A DNA stretch of 64,000 nt from JBFMFB01 sp040752115 (GTDB taxonomy: Bacteria > Pseudomonadota > Gammaproteobacteria > Burkholderiales > Sulfuricellaceae), in contig JBFMFB010000008.1 of assembly GCA_040752115.1 (NCBI GenBank), positions 13,864-77,863 on the forward strand. The letters are read 5' to 3'. The notes beneath the pieces were generated by a model that was given only the letters and a program-made list of their open reading frames with translations, was not told the origin of the DNA and ran no database searches. This document shows, piece after piece, positions 52,194-61,900 of this stretch. Within the stretch, counting starts at the first letter, position 1. Each line of letters begins with the position of its first letter. The position numbers and the translations under genes were made by a program.

Positions 52194-52652
52194 TCACCCT
52201 TCCTTCCGCATCGTTCTCCGCTGGCCGCTGCCGAGATCCCAGATCATCGCGCCCTTGCCGGCGCAGGCCACCATGAAGCGGCCGTCCGGGCTGAGCGTCA
52301 GTTCCTGCCCGCTCGCGGTTGACAGCACGCTCTTGTGGGGTTTGTTGTCGCTGGACTTGGGCGCTTCCTCGTTGAGTAGCAGCTGCTTCGCGACCGTCTT
52401 CTCACGCCAGTCCCAGACGCGGATGTAGCGGGTCTTGGCGGAGGCATCGACGAGGTAGCAGCCATCCGGGCTAAGGGCGATCAGATTGTTGAAATCCCAG
52501 GGGTTCGGGTATTCGAGCGATATCACCGCCTTCGGCGTCAGCACGGGCGCCGCAGAGGCCGGGCCGCTTTCCGCCAGGGCCGGCATCGACGCGACCAGCA
52601 GGGCGAGCAGCACCGCCAGGCCGTGCAGGGGGTGGAAAGTTGCGATTTTCAT
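52194..52652 (-). CDS. Secreted WD40-like protein, probably truncated
   Basis: A 152-residue protein with a signal peptide (ending MPALAES) and two WD40-type repeats (LSPDGCYLVDASAKTRYIRVWD and LSPDGRFMVACAGKGAMIWD in sense). Propellers need six to eight repeats, so the 3' part seems lost. It ends 4 nt before the GNAT fragment in another frame. It is coupled to the intact GNAT gene upstream (ATGA). Confidence 0.6.
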   Translation of the reverse strand: MKIATFHPLHGLAVLLALLVASMPALAESGPASAAPVLTPKAVISLEYPNPWDFNNLIALSPDGCYLVDASAKTRYIRVWDWREKTVAKQLLLNEEAPKSSDNKPHKSVLSTASGQELTLSPDGRFMVACAGKGAMIWDLGSGQRRTMRKEG

Positions 52653-53134
52653 GTCCCGGTCTCCTCCGCCGCCGCCTTCAGCCTCAGCGAATAGTTCCCG
52701 CCGGTGAAGCGGAAGCCCAGCCGGCGGAAGAACTTGTCCATGCGCTGGAGTTCGACGCCGCTGCTGACGCCGGCGTTGAGTTCGAAGGCGCCGCGGTTTT
52801 CGGCCCACTGGCGGAAGGCGACCATCAGCCGCAGGCCGGCGCCGGTCGAGCGCTTTTCCGGCAGCACGGTGTAGGCGACCACGGTGGCGACCGGCTGGTC
52901 GGCATAGAGGTGGCGCTCGATGCTGCCCACCAGCCCGCCCACGGCGCGGCCGTCGCGGTCTTCCGCCACCAGGAAGCAGTAGCTGCCGCGCATGTCGCGG
53001 ATCACGGCTTCGAGGTTCTCGGCCACGCGCTCGGGCCGGAAGGGGAACTGCTTGAAGCGCGTCTGGGCGTGGATGCTCTGCCCGACCTCGACCAGCGCGG
53101 GGATGTCTTCGAGCACGGCGAAACGGATCTTCAT
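52649..53134 (-). CDS. GNAT-family N-acetyltransferase
   Basis: A 161-residue acetyltransferase with MKIRFAVLEDIPALVEVGQS and the acetyl-CoA region LPEKRSTGAGLRLMVAFRQWA. The pattern (VEVG, SIERH, then PEKR) resembles GNAT enzymes often carried by phages. The substrate is unknown. It is followed by the WD40-like gene with a 4-nt overlap. Confidence 0.8.
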   Translation of the reverse strand: MKIRFAVLEDIPALVEVGQSIHAQTRFKQFPFRPERVAENLEAVIRDMRGSYCFLVAEDRDGRAVGGLVGSIERHLYADQPVATVVAYTVLPEKRSTGAGLRLMVAFRQWAENRGAFELNAGVSSGVELQRMDKFFRRLGFRFTGGNYSLRLKAAAEETGT

Positions 53135-53170
53135 CGCGCCGCGCCCCGCCGGCTCAGCTTCAGCCCAGTT

Positions 53171-53572
<402 letters not shown>

Positions 53573-53963
53573 AGTGAGGTGGTAGCTCCGGCACAACATT
53601 CGCTCTGCTCGCATTAGCCTGCACTGAAACTTGCCGCAAGCGGCTCGTCTTGGATTGTAAAACGCCATCTGCCGGGATATTAGGGTTATTTTTCCGCGCA
53701 CACAACTTGTCCAAACGGACAAATCGGCTCGCCGGTCATCAACGGCCCGGTAATGGCGACTTTGACGGAGCGGCCAGCGCGGCGGCAGGGTGTACCTGAG
53801 CGGATGGCGCATCCTGGTGTTAAGATGTTTCATGCTCGAGTCCTCGGGTTGGAAAGTCGCCGCCTCGACAACTGGAATTTTTCCGCATGCCCGGACCCGT
53901 CCCGCCCCACGCGCAGACTTGCGCTTGACGACGGCAGCATGGGGCATTTTGAAAGTCTGCACA
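53573..53963. other. 391-nt gap without recognisable gene
   Basis: Between the ABC fragment and trmL. It has no convincing ORF on either strand. The only structure seen is a small palindrome, TTGTCC-AAAC-GGACAA at 53707-53722. It is probably debris from the event that truncated the ABC gene, and it must also contain the trmL promoter. Confidence 0.4.
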
Positions 53964-54428
53964 TTGTTCGACCTCATCCTGTTCGAGCCGGAAATCCCGC
54001 CCAACACCGGCAACATCATCCGTCTGTGCGCCAATACCGGAGCGCGGCTGCACCTGGTGCGACCGCTCGGTTTTTCGCTCGAAGACAGGCAGTTGCAGCG
54101 CGCCGGGCTGGATTACCACGAATACGCGCAGATCACGGTGCACGAAAACTGGGAGGAGTGCCGGGAACGCTTTGCGGGGCGGCGACTGTTTGCCGCCACC
54201 ACGCGCGGCGCGGTGCGCTATGACGAAATCGCCTACCGAAAAGGGGACGTGTTCCTGTTTGGGCCGGAAAGCCGCGGGCTGCCGCCGAGCGTGCTGGAAC
54301 AGTTCAAGGCATCGCACCGCATCCGCCTACCGATGCGGCCGGAGAGCCGCAGCCTGAACCTCTCCAATGCGGCGGCGGTGGTAATCTACGAAGCGTGGCG
54401 GCAGGGGGGATTCGAAGGAGGAAATTGA
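53964..54428 (+). CDS. trmL: tRNA (cytidine(34)-2'-O)-methyltransferase
   Basis: A 154-residue SPOUT methyltransferase acting on the wobble base of tRNA-Leu. It reads FDLILFEPEIPPNTGNIIRL, FGPESRGLP and RSLNLSNAAAVVIYE. The start is taken as the TTG at 53964 because the family starts at this point and no in-frame ATG exists nearby. Confidence 0.93.
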   Translation: MFDLILFEPEIPPNTGNIIRLCANTGARLHLVRPLGFSLEDRQLQRAGLDYHEYAQITVHENWEECRERFAGRRLFAATTRGAVRYDEIAYRKGDVFLFGPESRGLPPSVLEQFKASHRIRLPMRPESRSLNLSNAAAVVIYEAWRQGGFEGGN

Positions 54429-54655
54429 TGCTATACCCCCAAATCCCCTCCCGCGTAGACATTATTCAAGCGCGGATCCAATGCATATCAGGACGCCTAT
54501 CCGGCACATCGGCGACTGGGGAAGATGAAAACGTGGATTTGACTCTTTTGCGTCACACTCTTCGGCCCGCTAAAAAAATCGGGCAGAGGGTGAGGCGGGA
54601 TGCGAAAATGGGGTTTTTCTACAGCATCGTTTCAACCCTCAACAAGGCGGGAGCA

Positions 54656-55138
54656 ATGAGAAGTAGAAGCGTGTTTGGATTCGTGCTTGTTGTTCTAGCC
54701 ACAGTCATTGCAACTGGCTGCGCCACCCTTCCGCCAACTGAAGTCATGAAGGCGGAGACCACGAACTATCGATTGCCTCAACTACCGCAGGCTGGGAAGG
54801 CCATCGTCTACGTTGTACGCCCGTCGCCTCTTGGCGGCATCATTCGGTTCAATGTCTTCTTGGACGATCAAGACGACGAATCCGAAATGGGATACACGCA
54901 GTCAGGTCAATACATCTACTTCACAGTGGCGCCGGGCCAGCACAAGATTTTTTCCAAAGCGGAAAACTGGGCTGAAGCCAGCTTCATCGCGAATGCGGGC
55001 GACATCATCTTTTTTCAGCAAGAACCCACGATGGGGATCATCATCGCGAGAAACAACATCTTCAAGCTGGAGGACCTCAATGGAAAGTACCTTGTCAAAA
55101 CACTCTCCCTTGGAACGCTCCTAAAGACGGAGAAGTAG
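54656..55138 (+). CDS. DUF2846-type lipoprotein
   Basis: A 160-residue lipoprotein (signal helix VFGFVLVVLATVIATGC) with a beta-rich domain resembling DUF2846 (GKAIVYVVRPSPLGG, VAPGQHKIFSKAEN, AGDIIFFQQEP). Function is unknown. GGGAG precedes the ATG. It is more AT-rich than the neighbouring genes. The 227-nt gap before it and the 188-nt gap after it show no other gene. Confidence 0.75.
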   Translation: MRSRSVFGFVLVVLATVIATGCATLPPTEVMKAETTNYRLPQLPQAGKAIVYVVRPSPLGGIIRFNVFLDDQDDESEMGYTQSGQYIYFTVAPGQHKIFSKAENWAEASFIANAGDIIFFQQEPTMGIIIARNNIFKLEDLNGKYLVKTLSLGTLLKTEK

Positions 55139-55326
55139 CCTCTCAAAAAACACCGCGCACGCCTTTGTTTTTATTGATGACCCCAGATGTAGCCACATAA
55201 GGCGGCCCGTGACTGGCACAGCCCGCCCTATGGGTTTCTTCCAAACGGTTTGCGGCTGCGAGCCGATCACTTCGCTAACTCGTCGGCTGAGCTCGGACGT
55301 TGAAACAGCACTCAGCATTCAAAAAA

Positions 55327-56319
55327 CTACCCGTTGTTCTCCGCCTTCGGCTCGCGGTTCAGCAGTGCCTCCACCGCGGTTCTCGCCGGCAGGCCTTCGT
55401 ACAGAACCTGATGCACGGCGCGGGTGATCGGCATTTCGACCTGGTGCCGCTGCGCCAGGGACAGCACTTCCCGCGCGGTATGCACGCCTTCGGCGACGTG
55501 GCCGAGGCTCTGCAGGATATCGCCCAGCTCCCTGCCCTGCGCCAGCGCCATGCCGACCTGGCGGTTGCGCGACAGGTCGCCGGTGCAGGTCAGGATCAGG
55601 TCGCCGACGCCGGCCAGTCCCAGGAAGGTTTCCACCCTGCCGCCGAGCGCCTGGCCGAGCCGCGTCATTTCCGCCAGGCCGCGGGTAATCAGCGCCGCGC
55701 GGGCGTTGTAGCCGAAATTCATGCCGTCCGAGATGCCGGCGGCGATTGCCATCACATTCTTTACCGCCCCGCCCAGCTCGACGCCGACCACATCGCTGGT
55801 GTTGTAGAGCCGCAACCTGGGGCTGTGCAGCGCCAGCGCCGCCTCGTGCGCGAAGATTTTGTCCGGGGAGGCGAAGGTCAGCGCGGTGGGCAGCCCCTGC
55901 GCCACCTCCCTGGCGAAACTTGGGCCGGACAGCACGCCGCGCGGGGTCGTGCGCGGCAGCACTTCGTCTGCCACCTGGTGCGGCAGCTTGGCGCTGCCCA
56001 CTTCAAGGCCCTTGCACGCCCACACCACCGGCAGTGCCGGCGCGCATGCGGCTACATCCTGCAGCGCCTGGCGGAAACCGGAAGTGGGCACCACGACCAG
56101 CGCCATGTCGGCCTGGTCCAGCGCCCGGCCGAGATCGGCTTCCAGACGCAGGGAATCGGGAAAAGGGAAATCCGGCAGATAGCGCCGGTTGCTGCGCGCC
56201 GCCGCCATTTCGGAATACTGCGCGCCGCTGCGCGCCCACAGGGTGACCCGGTGCTGCCCGCACAGGCTGATTGCCAGCGCGGTGCCCCAGGCGCCGGCGC
56301 CCACCACCGTGACTTTCAT
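55327..56319 (-). CDS. gpsA: Glycerol-3-phosphate dehydrogenase [NAD(P)+]
   Basis: A 330-residue enzyme making sn-glycerol-3-phosphate for phospholipids. It has the NAD motif VVGAGAWGTALA, VWACKGLE, SGPSFAREVAQGLPTA and KNVMAIAAGISDG. It is at the end of the rhodanese-grxC-(trxC)-secB-gpsA block. Confidence 0.96.
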   Translation of the reverse strand: MKVTVVGAGAWGTALAISLCGQHRVTLWARSGAQYSEMAAARSNRRYLPDFPFPDSLRLEADLGRALDQADMALVVVPTSGFRQALQDVAACAPALPVVWACKGLEVGSAKLPHQVADEVLPRTTPRGVLSGPSFAREVAQGLPTALTFASPDKIFAHEAALALHSPRLRLYNTSDVVGVELGGAVKNVMAIAAGISDGMNFGYNARAALITRGLAEMTRLGQALGGRVETFLGLAGVGDLILTCTGDLSRNRQVGMALAQGRELGDILQSLGHVAEGVHTAREVLSLAQRHQVEMPITRAVHQVLYEGLPARTAVEALLNREPKAENNG

Positions 56320-56320
56320 G

Positions 56321-56776
56321 TCACGCACCCCATACCTGCGCGATCCTGACGAAACCGGTCTGGCCGTCCTGGTGGCGCACCTTGAGCCAACCGGCGGCAG
56401 CGTACTCGACCAGCTCCAGCACTACGTCGCGCTCCGCCTGGAACGCCAGCGCTGCGCGGTCGTCCGCGGCCTGGCGCACATCCGCGAGCGGGACGGTCAC
56501 TACCACCATGCGCCTGGAACTCAGGTGCTTCGTCTCGATCCAGGCAAGCCCCCCTGCGCTGTCGCGCACCTTGGTGAAGGCTTCCAGCGCAACGATCACT
56601 TCCACGGGATACAGGCGGTTGACCAGATACAGCCGTTTGGCCTGCAGCGACGGCGCGTCGTACAGAATTGCCCGCTCCGACGCGACCGAACGGAAATCGA
56701 GAGCCGATGCGAAGCCGGGCAGAAGTGCCGGCAGCAACAGCAAACCCGTCAGCAGGCGGCGCAATTTTCCGGTCAC
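56321..56776 (-). CDS. Periplasmic SH3-like domain protein
   Basis: A 151-residue protein with a signal peptide (LRRLLTGLLLLPALLPGFASA) and two SH3-like stretches (SERAILYDAPSLQAKRLYLV and ERDVVLELVEYAAAGWLKVR in sense). The start is GTG at 56776 with a weak ribosome site. It lies between secB and gpsA with gaps of 13 and 1 nt. Confidence 0.78.
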   Translation of the reverse strand: MTGKLRRLLTGLLLLPALLPGFASALDFRSVASERAILYDAPSLQAKRLYLVNRLYPVEVIVALEAFTKVRDSAGGLAWIETKHLSSRRMVVVTVPLADVRQAADDRAALAFQAERDVVLELVEYAAAGWLKVRHQDGQTGFVRIAQVWGA

Positions 56777-56789
56777 GGCAGGGCCCCGG

Positions 56790-57248
56790 CTAATGCGTGA
56801 CAGCTTCGCTTTGCTGGGCCTTCGCCGCTTCCTGCTCGTGGTAAAGCGCCTCGAAGTTCATGGGATTGAGGATCACCGGCGAGAAACCGGCGCGCACCGT
56901 CATGTCCGAAACCACTTCGCGGATGAACGGATAGAGAATGTTGGGACAGGCGACCCTCAGCACCTGCTCGACATCCGACGGAGGCACGTTGCGAATCTGG
57001 AAGATGCCGGCCTGCTCCACTTCCACCAGGAACAGGGTCTTTTCTCCCGCCGTCGCCGTGACCGTGATGATCAGCGTGGATTCGTACACGCCCTCTTCAA
57101 GCTGGACACCCTTGGTATTGAGGTCCACATGGATTTCCGGAGTCTCGCGCTGGAGAAAAACCTGCGGCGCATTGGGGATTTCCAGGGAAAGATCCTTGAC
57201 GTAGATTTTTTCGATGCCGAAAAACGGCTGCTCCTGTTGCTCGCTCAT
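56790..57248 (-). CDS. secB: Protein-export chaperone SecB
   Basis: A 152-residue SecB that keeps precursors unfolded and hands them to SecA. It has FGIEKIYVKDLSLEIPNAP, FLVEVEQAGIF and CPNILYPFIREVVSDMTVRAGF. It lies between trxC and the SH3-like gene. Confidence 0.97.
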   Translation of the reverse strand: MSEQQEQPFFGIEKIYVKDLSLEIPNAPQVFLQRETPEIHVDLNTKGVQLEEGVYESTLIITVTATAGEKTLFLVEVEQAGIFQIRNVPPSDVEQVLRVACPNILYPFIREVVSDMTVRAGFSPVILNPMNFEALYHEQEAAKAQQSEAVTH

Positions 57249-57363
57249 GGGAATCCCGATCGTGAAAGAGAAAAAGCGGATTTTACCCCGGCGGAGGGGA
57301 TTTAGGTAACCGGCGAGGGGAGCAAAAAAGGGGATTCTTCGCGAGGAAAGCGGGCTTGCCGCG

Positions 57364-57783
57364 CTACCGCCGCAATATCCAGTTCCGGAGATCGGCGGCG
57401 TCCATGGCGCCAGAGATGCGGTCAGCCTCTACCCCATTCCTGAACAGCGCCAGGGTGGGGATGCTGCGTATGCCGTGCTGCTGCGCCAGCGCCTGTTGTA
57501 CCTCGGTATTCACCTTGGCGAAGCGGATGCGGCTCTTGAATTCCACGGCCACCTGGGCGAACACCGGCGCCATCATCTTGCATGGGCCGCACCACGGCGC
57601 CCAGAAATCCACCAGCACCGGCAAGTCGTTCCGGGCCACAAAACGGGAGAAAGTTTCAGCGGTCAACTCCACCGGCTGGCCGTCGAGCACCTGAGCGCCG
57701 CATTGGCCGCATTTCGGATTGTGCTCCAGGCGCTCGTCCGGCACCCGGTTGATCGCCTGGCAGCGGGGGCAGACTATGTTCAT
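57364..57783 (-). CDS. trxC: Thioredoxin 2 (zinc-finger thioredoxin)
   Basis: A 139-residue thioredoxin with the N-terminal zinc ligands Cys5, Cys8, Cys25 and Cys28 typical of TrxC, then a thioredoxin domain with active site WCGPC. It reduces cytosolic disulfides, mainly under oxidative stress. It lies between grxC and secB, with a repeat upstream. Confidence 0.94.
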   Translation of the reverse strand: MNIVCPRCQAINRVPDERLEHNPKCGQCGAQVLDGQPVELTAETFSRFVARNDLPVLVDFWAPWCGPCKMMAPVFAQVAVEFKSRIRFAKVNTEVQQALAQQHGIRSIPTLALFRNGVEADRISGAMDAADLRNWILRR

Positions 57784-57800
57784 CCAAAAAACCTCATTTT

Positions 57801-57931
57801 GCCACGAATGAACACGGATAACACACGGATTTATTGGTGATTTTACACAACCTTCCGCTCAGCCGCCGGGTTGGCCTCCTATCTTTTTTAGCTTGGTATT
57901 TATCCGTGAACATCCGTGTAAATCCGTGGCT
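57801..57931. repeat. CACGAATG-type intergenic hairpin, copy 3
   Basis: Left arm 57801-57831 (CACGAATGAACACGGATAAC and on) and right arm 57898-57931 (ATCCGTG units) are complementary with a loop of about 65 nt. This copy is mostly built of CACGGAT rather than CACGAAT. It lies between grxC and trxC. A half-copy, GGCCACGGATGAACAC, lies at 50857-50872. Confidence 0.82.
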
Positions 57932-57945
57932 GAAATATGGCTTTC

Positions 57946-58218
57946 TCAGGCCGGCGTCTCGCTCCCCGCGAGCAGGGCATCCAGCCTGCCGGCCCGATCC
58001 AGCGCGGACAGGTCGTCATAGCCGCCGACATGGTATTCGTCGATATAGATCTGCGGCACGGTGCGCCGGCCGGTCTTTTCCATCATTTCGTCGCGCCGCG
58101 AGGGGTCGAGATCCACCCGAATCTTGTCGATTTCGCCCACCCCCTTGGTCAGCAGCAGACGCTCCGCCATCGTGCAATAGGGGCATGTTCCGGTGCTATA
58201 CATGGTTACTTTGGTCAT
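57946..58218 (-). CDS. grxC: Glutaredoxin 3
   Basis: A 90-residue dithiol glutaredoxin with active site CPYC (GTCPYCTMAERLL), TVPQIYI and GGYDDL. It uses glutathione to reduce disulfides. It overlaps the rhodanese gene by 4 nt. Confidence 0.95.
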   Translation of the reverse strand: MTKVTMYSTGTCPYCTMAERLLLTKGVGEIDKIRVDLDPSRRDEMMEKTGRRTVPQIYIDEYHVGGYDDLSALDRAGRLDALLAGSETPA

Positions 58219-58631
58219 GACGATGTCCTCTCCACTGGCATGTTGGCCTGCTCCCAGGCGGTCATCCCGCCGCCCAGATTATATACCTGGCCGAAACCGT
58301 TCTTGCGCAGAATGGCGCACGCCCTACCGGATCGGGCGCCGCTGCGGCACACGACCACCACCGGCCGGTCCTTGAACTTCTCCAGCTCGGGAAGCCGGCT
58401 GGCCAACTGCCCGAGGGGAATATGCCTGGCATGGGGCACGTGGCCGGCGGCGAATTCCTGGTTCTCGCGCACGTCCAGAACCAGCGCGTCCTGGTTGATC
58501 AGCCGGATCGCCTCCAGGCTGCCCACTTCCCTGGCCCCCGTGACCCTGCCGCTGACCAGCGGCCACAACAGCATGGCACCGGAAACCAGGGCAATCGAGA
58601 CCAGGGCGATGTTGTCCATAAAAAATTGCAC
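58215..58631 (-). CDS. YibN-type membrane-anchored rhodanese
   Basis: A 138-residue protein with one N-terminal helix (IALVSIALVSGAMLLWPLV) and a rhodanese domain with catalytic Cys in VVVVCRSGARSGRA. It is the homolog of YibN in the E. coli yibN-grxC-secB-gpsA cluster. The GTG at 58631 fits the family N-terminus, with AAGGAG 10 nt upstream; an ATG at 58619 is possible. Confidence 0.88.
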   Translation of the reverse strand: MQFFMDNIALVSIALVSGAMLLWPLVSGRVTGAREVGSLEAIRLINQDALVLDVRENQEFAAGHVPHARHIPLGQLASRLPELEKFKDRPVVVVCRSGARSGRACAILRKNGFGQVYNLGGGMTAWEQANMPVERTSS

Positions 58632-58657
58632 GGCGATTTCACTCCTTTTCCTTGGCT

Positions 58658-58694
58658 CGTTCGGTCCGGGCGGCCGCGCAGGCCCGCCCGAACG
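58658..58694 (-). other. GC-rich hairpin between DUF2892 and rhodanese genes
   Basis: The outer arms CGTTCGG (58658-58664) and CCGAACG (58688-58694) enclose a GC-rich inner stem. No T tract follows, so it is more likely an mRNA processing or stability element than a terminator. Confidence 0.55.
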
Positions 58695-58710
58695 GGGATT
58701 ATACCTAAGG

Positions 58711-58920
58711 TCAGCAGCCTCCCCTGACCCCCGCTTTCCTGAGCATGGTGTCGAGCGGACAAAATTTGGTGAAGCCGCTCTGGAACAGGTTGAGTCCGAC
58801 GAAGGCGGTGAGCCAGAGCCAGGCCGGACTCTGGAACAGGGGGCTCCCCTGCACGCCCAGCGCAAGCGACAGCAACACCATGAAACCGGCAAAAATCCTG
58901 ACGATGCGATTGACAGTCAT
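58711..58920 (-). CDS. DUF2892 inner-membrane protein
   Basis: A 69-residue protein with two helices and the family pattern NRIVRIFAGFMVLLSLALG and AFVGLNLFQSGFTKFCPLDTML. The same domain forms the membrane part of YgaP, whose expression is under the persulfide-sensing repressor YgaV. It follows the RND gene by 25 nt, so it is probably co-transcribed. It ends RGGC. Confidence 0.88.
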   Translation of the reverse strand: MTVNRIVRIFAGFMVLLSLALGVQGSPLFQSPAWLWLTAFVGLNLFQSGFTKFCPLDTMLRKAGVRGGC

Positions 58921-58945
58921 TTTTCACTCCTCAAAACAAACGAAA

Positions 58946-61900
58946 TCAAGGCGCACTTTCCGCCTCTCCCGATCTCTCCTCCATCTTTTTATAATTCGCC
59001 GCGTAGTACAGCACCGGAATCACCACCAGCGTCAGCAAGGTGGAGACGAGGATGCCGAAAATCAATGAAATCGCCAGCCCGTTAAAAATCGGGTCGTCCA
59101 GGATGAACAACGCGCCGATCATGGCGGCGAGGCCTGTCAGCACGATCGGCTTGGCGCGCGTCGAACCCGCGCGGATCACTGCTTCCTGAAAGGGCACGCC
59201 CTGCTCCACCTGGGCGTTGATGAAATCCACCAGCAGGATGGAGTTGCGCACGATGATGCCCGCCAGCGCGATCATGCCGATCATCGAGGTTGCCGTAAAC
59301 TGCGCGCCCAGCAGGGCATGGCCCGGCATCACGCCGATGACGGTGAGCGGGATCGGCGCCATGATGATGAGCGGCGTCGCATAAGACTTGAACTGCGCCA
59401 CCACCAGCAGGTAGATCAATACCAGGCCGACCGCGTAGGCGATACCCATGTCGCGGAATGTCTCGTAAGTGACCTGCCATTCGCCGTCCCATTTCAGGGC
59501 GTACTGGACATACGGGTCGTCGGGCTGCCGGATGAAGTAGTCGCCGAGATTGCCGCCCTCGGCAAGCGCCATGCCGCTGGTTCTGGAGCGCACAGAGAAC
59601 ATGCCGTAGAGCGGGCTGTCGAGCTTGCCCGCCATGTCGCCGACGACATACACCACCGGCAGCAGATCCTTGTGGTAGATGGTTTTCTCGCGCACGGCGG
59701 GGACGACCTCCACCAGCTCGGACAGCGGCACCAGCACGCCGTCCTTCGCCCGCACCGTCAGTTTCAGCAGCTCGTCCAGGCTGTTCTGCCGTTCCGGGGC
59801 GAGCGTCAACCGCACCGGAATCTCGAACTTGGATTCGCCGGTGTGCACCGGGGTGACGTCCTCGCCGGCAAGCCCCATCTTCATCACCGCCACGATGTCC
59901 GCCTGCGCCACGCCCAGGAGCGCCGCCTTGCCTTGCAGCACCTTGAGCACGAACTTGCGCGCGTCCGCTTCGACGCTGTCGTCGATCGCCACGATGTCCG
60001 GGGTCTGGGCGAACGTCTGCCGCACCCTGGCCGCCACGCGCATTTGACCGTCGTAGTCCGGGCCGTAGATTTCGGCCACGATCGGCGACATCACCGGCGG
60101 GCCCGGCGGCACCTCGACGATCTTGACCTTTGCGCCGAGGCGGGCGGCAATTTTCTCGATCGGGCCGCGCACCGCAGACGCGATCTCGTGACTCTTGCGG
60201 TCGCGCCGGTGCTTGTCCACCAGGTTGACCTGGATGTCGCCCATCTCCGGCCCACTGCGCAGGTAATACTGGCGCACCAGGCCGTTGAAATTGATGGGAG
60301 AGGCGGTGCCGGCGTATGCCTCGTAGTCCGTGACTTCCGGCACGGTGGCGAGATAGGCGCCGATCTCGCGCAGCGTCCGCGCCGTTTGCTCCAAGGGCGT
60401 GCCCACCGGCATGTCCACCACCACCTGGAATTCCGATTTGTTGTCGAACGGCAGCATTTTCAGGATCACCAGCTTAACCGCCGCGAGCGACACGGCCGCT
60501 GCGATCATGGCGAAAATCGCCAGCCACAGCTTGCGACGGTTGGAAGCGCCGCGCTCGCGGTCGAGGAATGGGGTCAGGCGCCGGCTGAAGAAACGGTGCA
60601 GCCTGGTTTCGTCGCCAGCTTCGTGATGCGGCGCGGCGGCGTTGTGCCGGCCCAGCACCTTGAGCGCGAACCAGGGGGTGACGATGAAAGCAATCGCCAG
60701 CGAGATCACCATGCCGATCGAGGCGTTGATCGGGATCGGGCTCATGTACGGCCCCATAAGGCCGGTGACGAACGCCATCGGCAGCAGCGCCGCGATCACG
60801 GTGAACGTCGCCAGGATGGTCGGGCCGCCGACCTCGTCCACCGCCTCGGGGATGATCTCGGCCAGGGGCTTGTGGTTGTCGAGCGCGCGCCGCCGGTGGA
60901 TGTTTTGGCTCCGGCCGCCCGCATCCGCGGGCTTAACGTTCGCTTCGCTCACGTTAGCCTCCGCCGAAACATCCATCGCCATGCGGCGATGGATGTTTTC
61001 CACCACCACGATGGCGTCGTCAACGAGGATGCCGATGGAGAAAATCAGGGCGAACAGCGATACGCGGTTGAGCGTGAAGCCCCATGCCCAGGAGGCGAAC
61101 AGGGTGGCGGCCAGCGTCAGCAGCACCGCCGCGCCGACGATCAGCGCTTCGCGCCGGCCGAGCGCGGCCAGCACCAGCAGCACCACCGAGCCGGTGGCGA
61201 ACATCAGCTTCTGGATCAGCTTCATCGCCTTGTCGTTGGCGGTGGCGCCGTAGTTGCGCGTGATCGTGGTCTGCACCCCTGCCGGGATGATGGTGCCGTG
61301 CAGCTGCTCGACACGCTGGATGACCCGGTCTGCGACGTCCACCGCATTCTCGCCCGGCTTCTTGGACACCGCCAGGGTCACCGCGGGGTATTCGCCGGGC
61401 TGCGCCAGCCCCACGTCTTTCGCCGCCGGGCCGGTGCCGAGCCAGACATAGCGGCCGGGCTGATCCGGCCCGTCCTCGACCCGGGCCACATCGGTCATGA
61501 ATACCGGCCGCCCTTCGGACACGCCCACCACCAGTTGCTTGACGTCTGCGGCGGAGGACAGGAAAGTGCCGGTCTGAACCAGCACCTCCCGGTTGTCCGC
61601 CACCAGGCTGCCGGCCGGCTGGGAGGCATTGGCGAGCTGCAGCGCCGCCTGAATATCCTGGGCGGAGATCTGGTGCGCGTTCATGCGCTCCGCGTCCATC
61701 ACCACCCGCACCACGTGGCGCGGCCCGCCGATGGTGTAAACTTCGCGCGTACCTTTGAGGCGCTTCAGCTCGATCTCGGCGGCGTGCGCCACCTGCTCCA
61801 GCTCGAAGGCGCCGCGCGACAGATCCGCCGTCGTCAGCGTCACCGACACGATCGGCACGTCGTCGATGCCCATCGGCTTGATGATCGGCTCGCCCACGCC

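Noticed and set aside
55261..55310. Integron attC-like sequence (GCTAACTCGTCGG ... GGACGTT) after the DUF2846 lipoprotein gene
   Set aside because: The distance between the core-like sites is about 25 nt, too short for attC, and the right core reads GTTGAAA rather than GTTRRRY. At most it is a remnant; a covariance search would decide.
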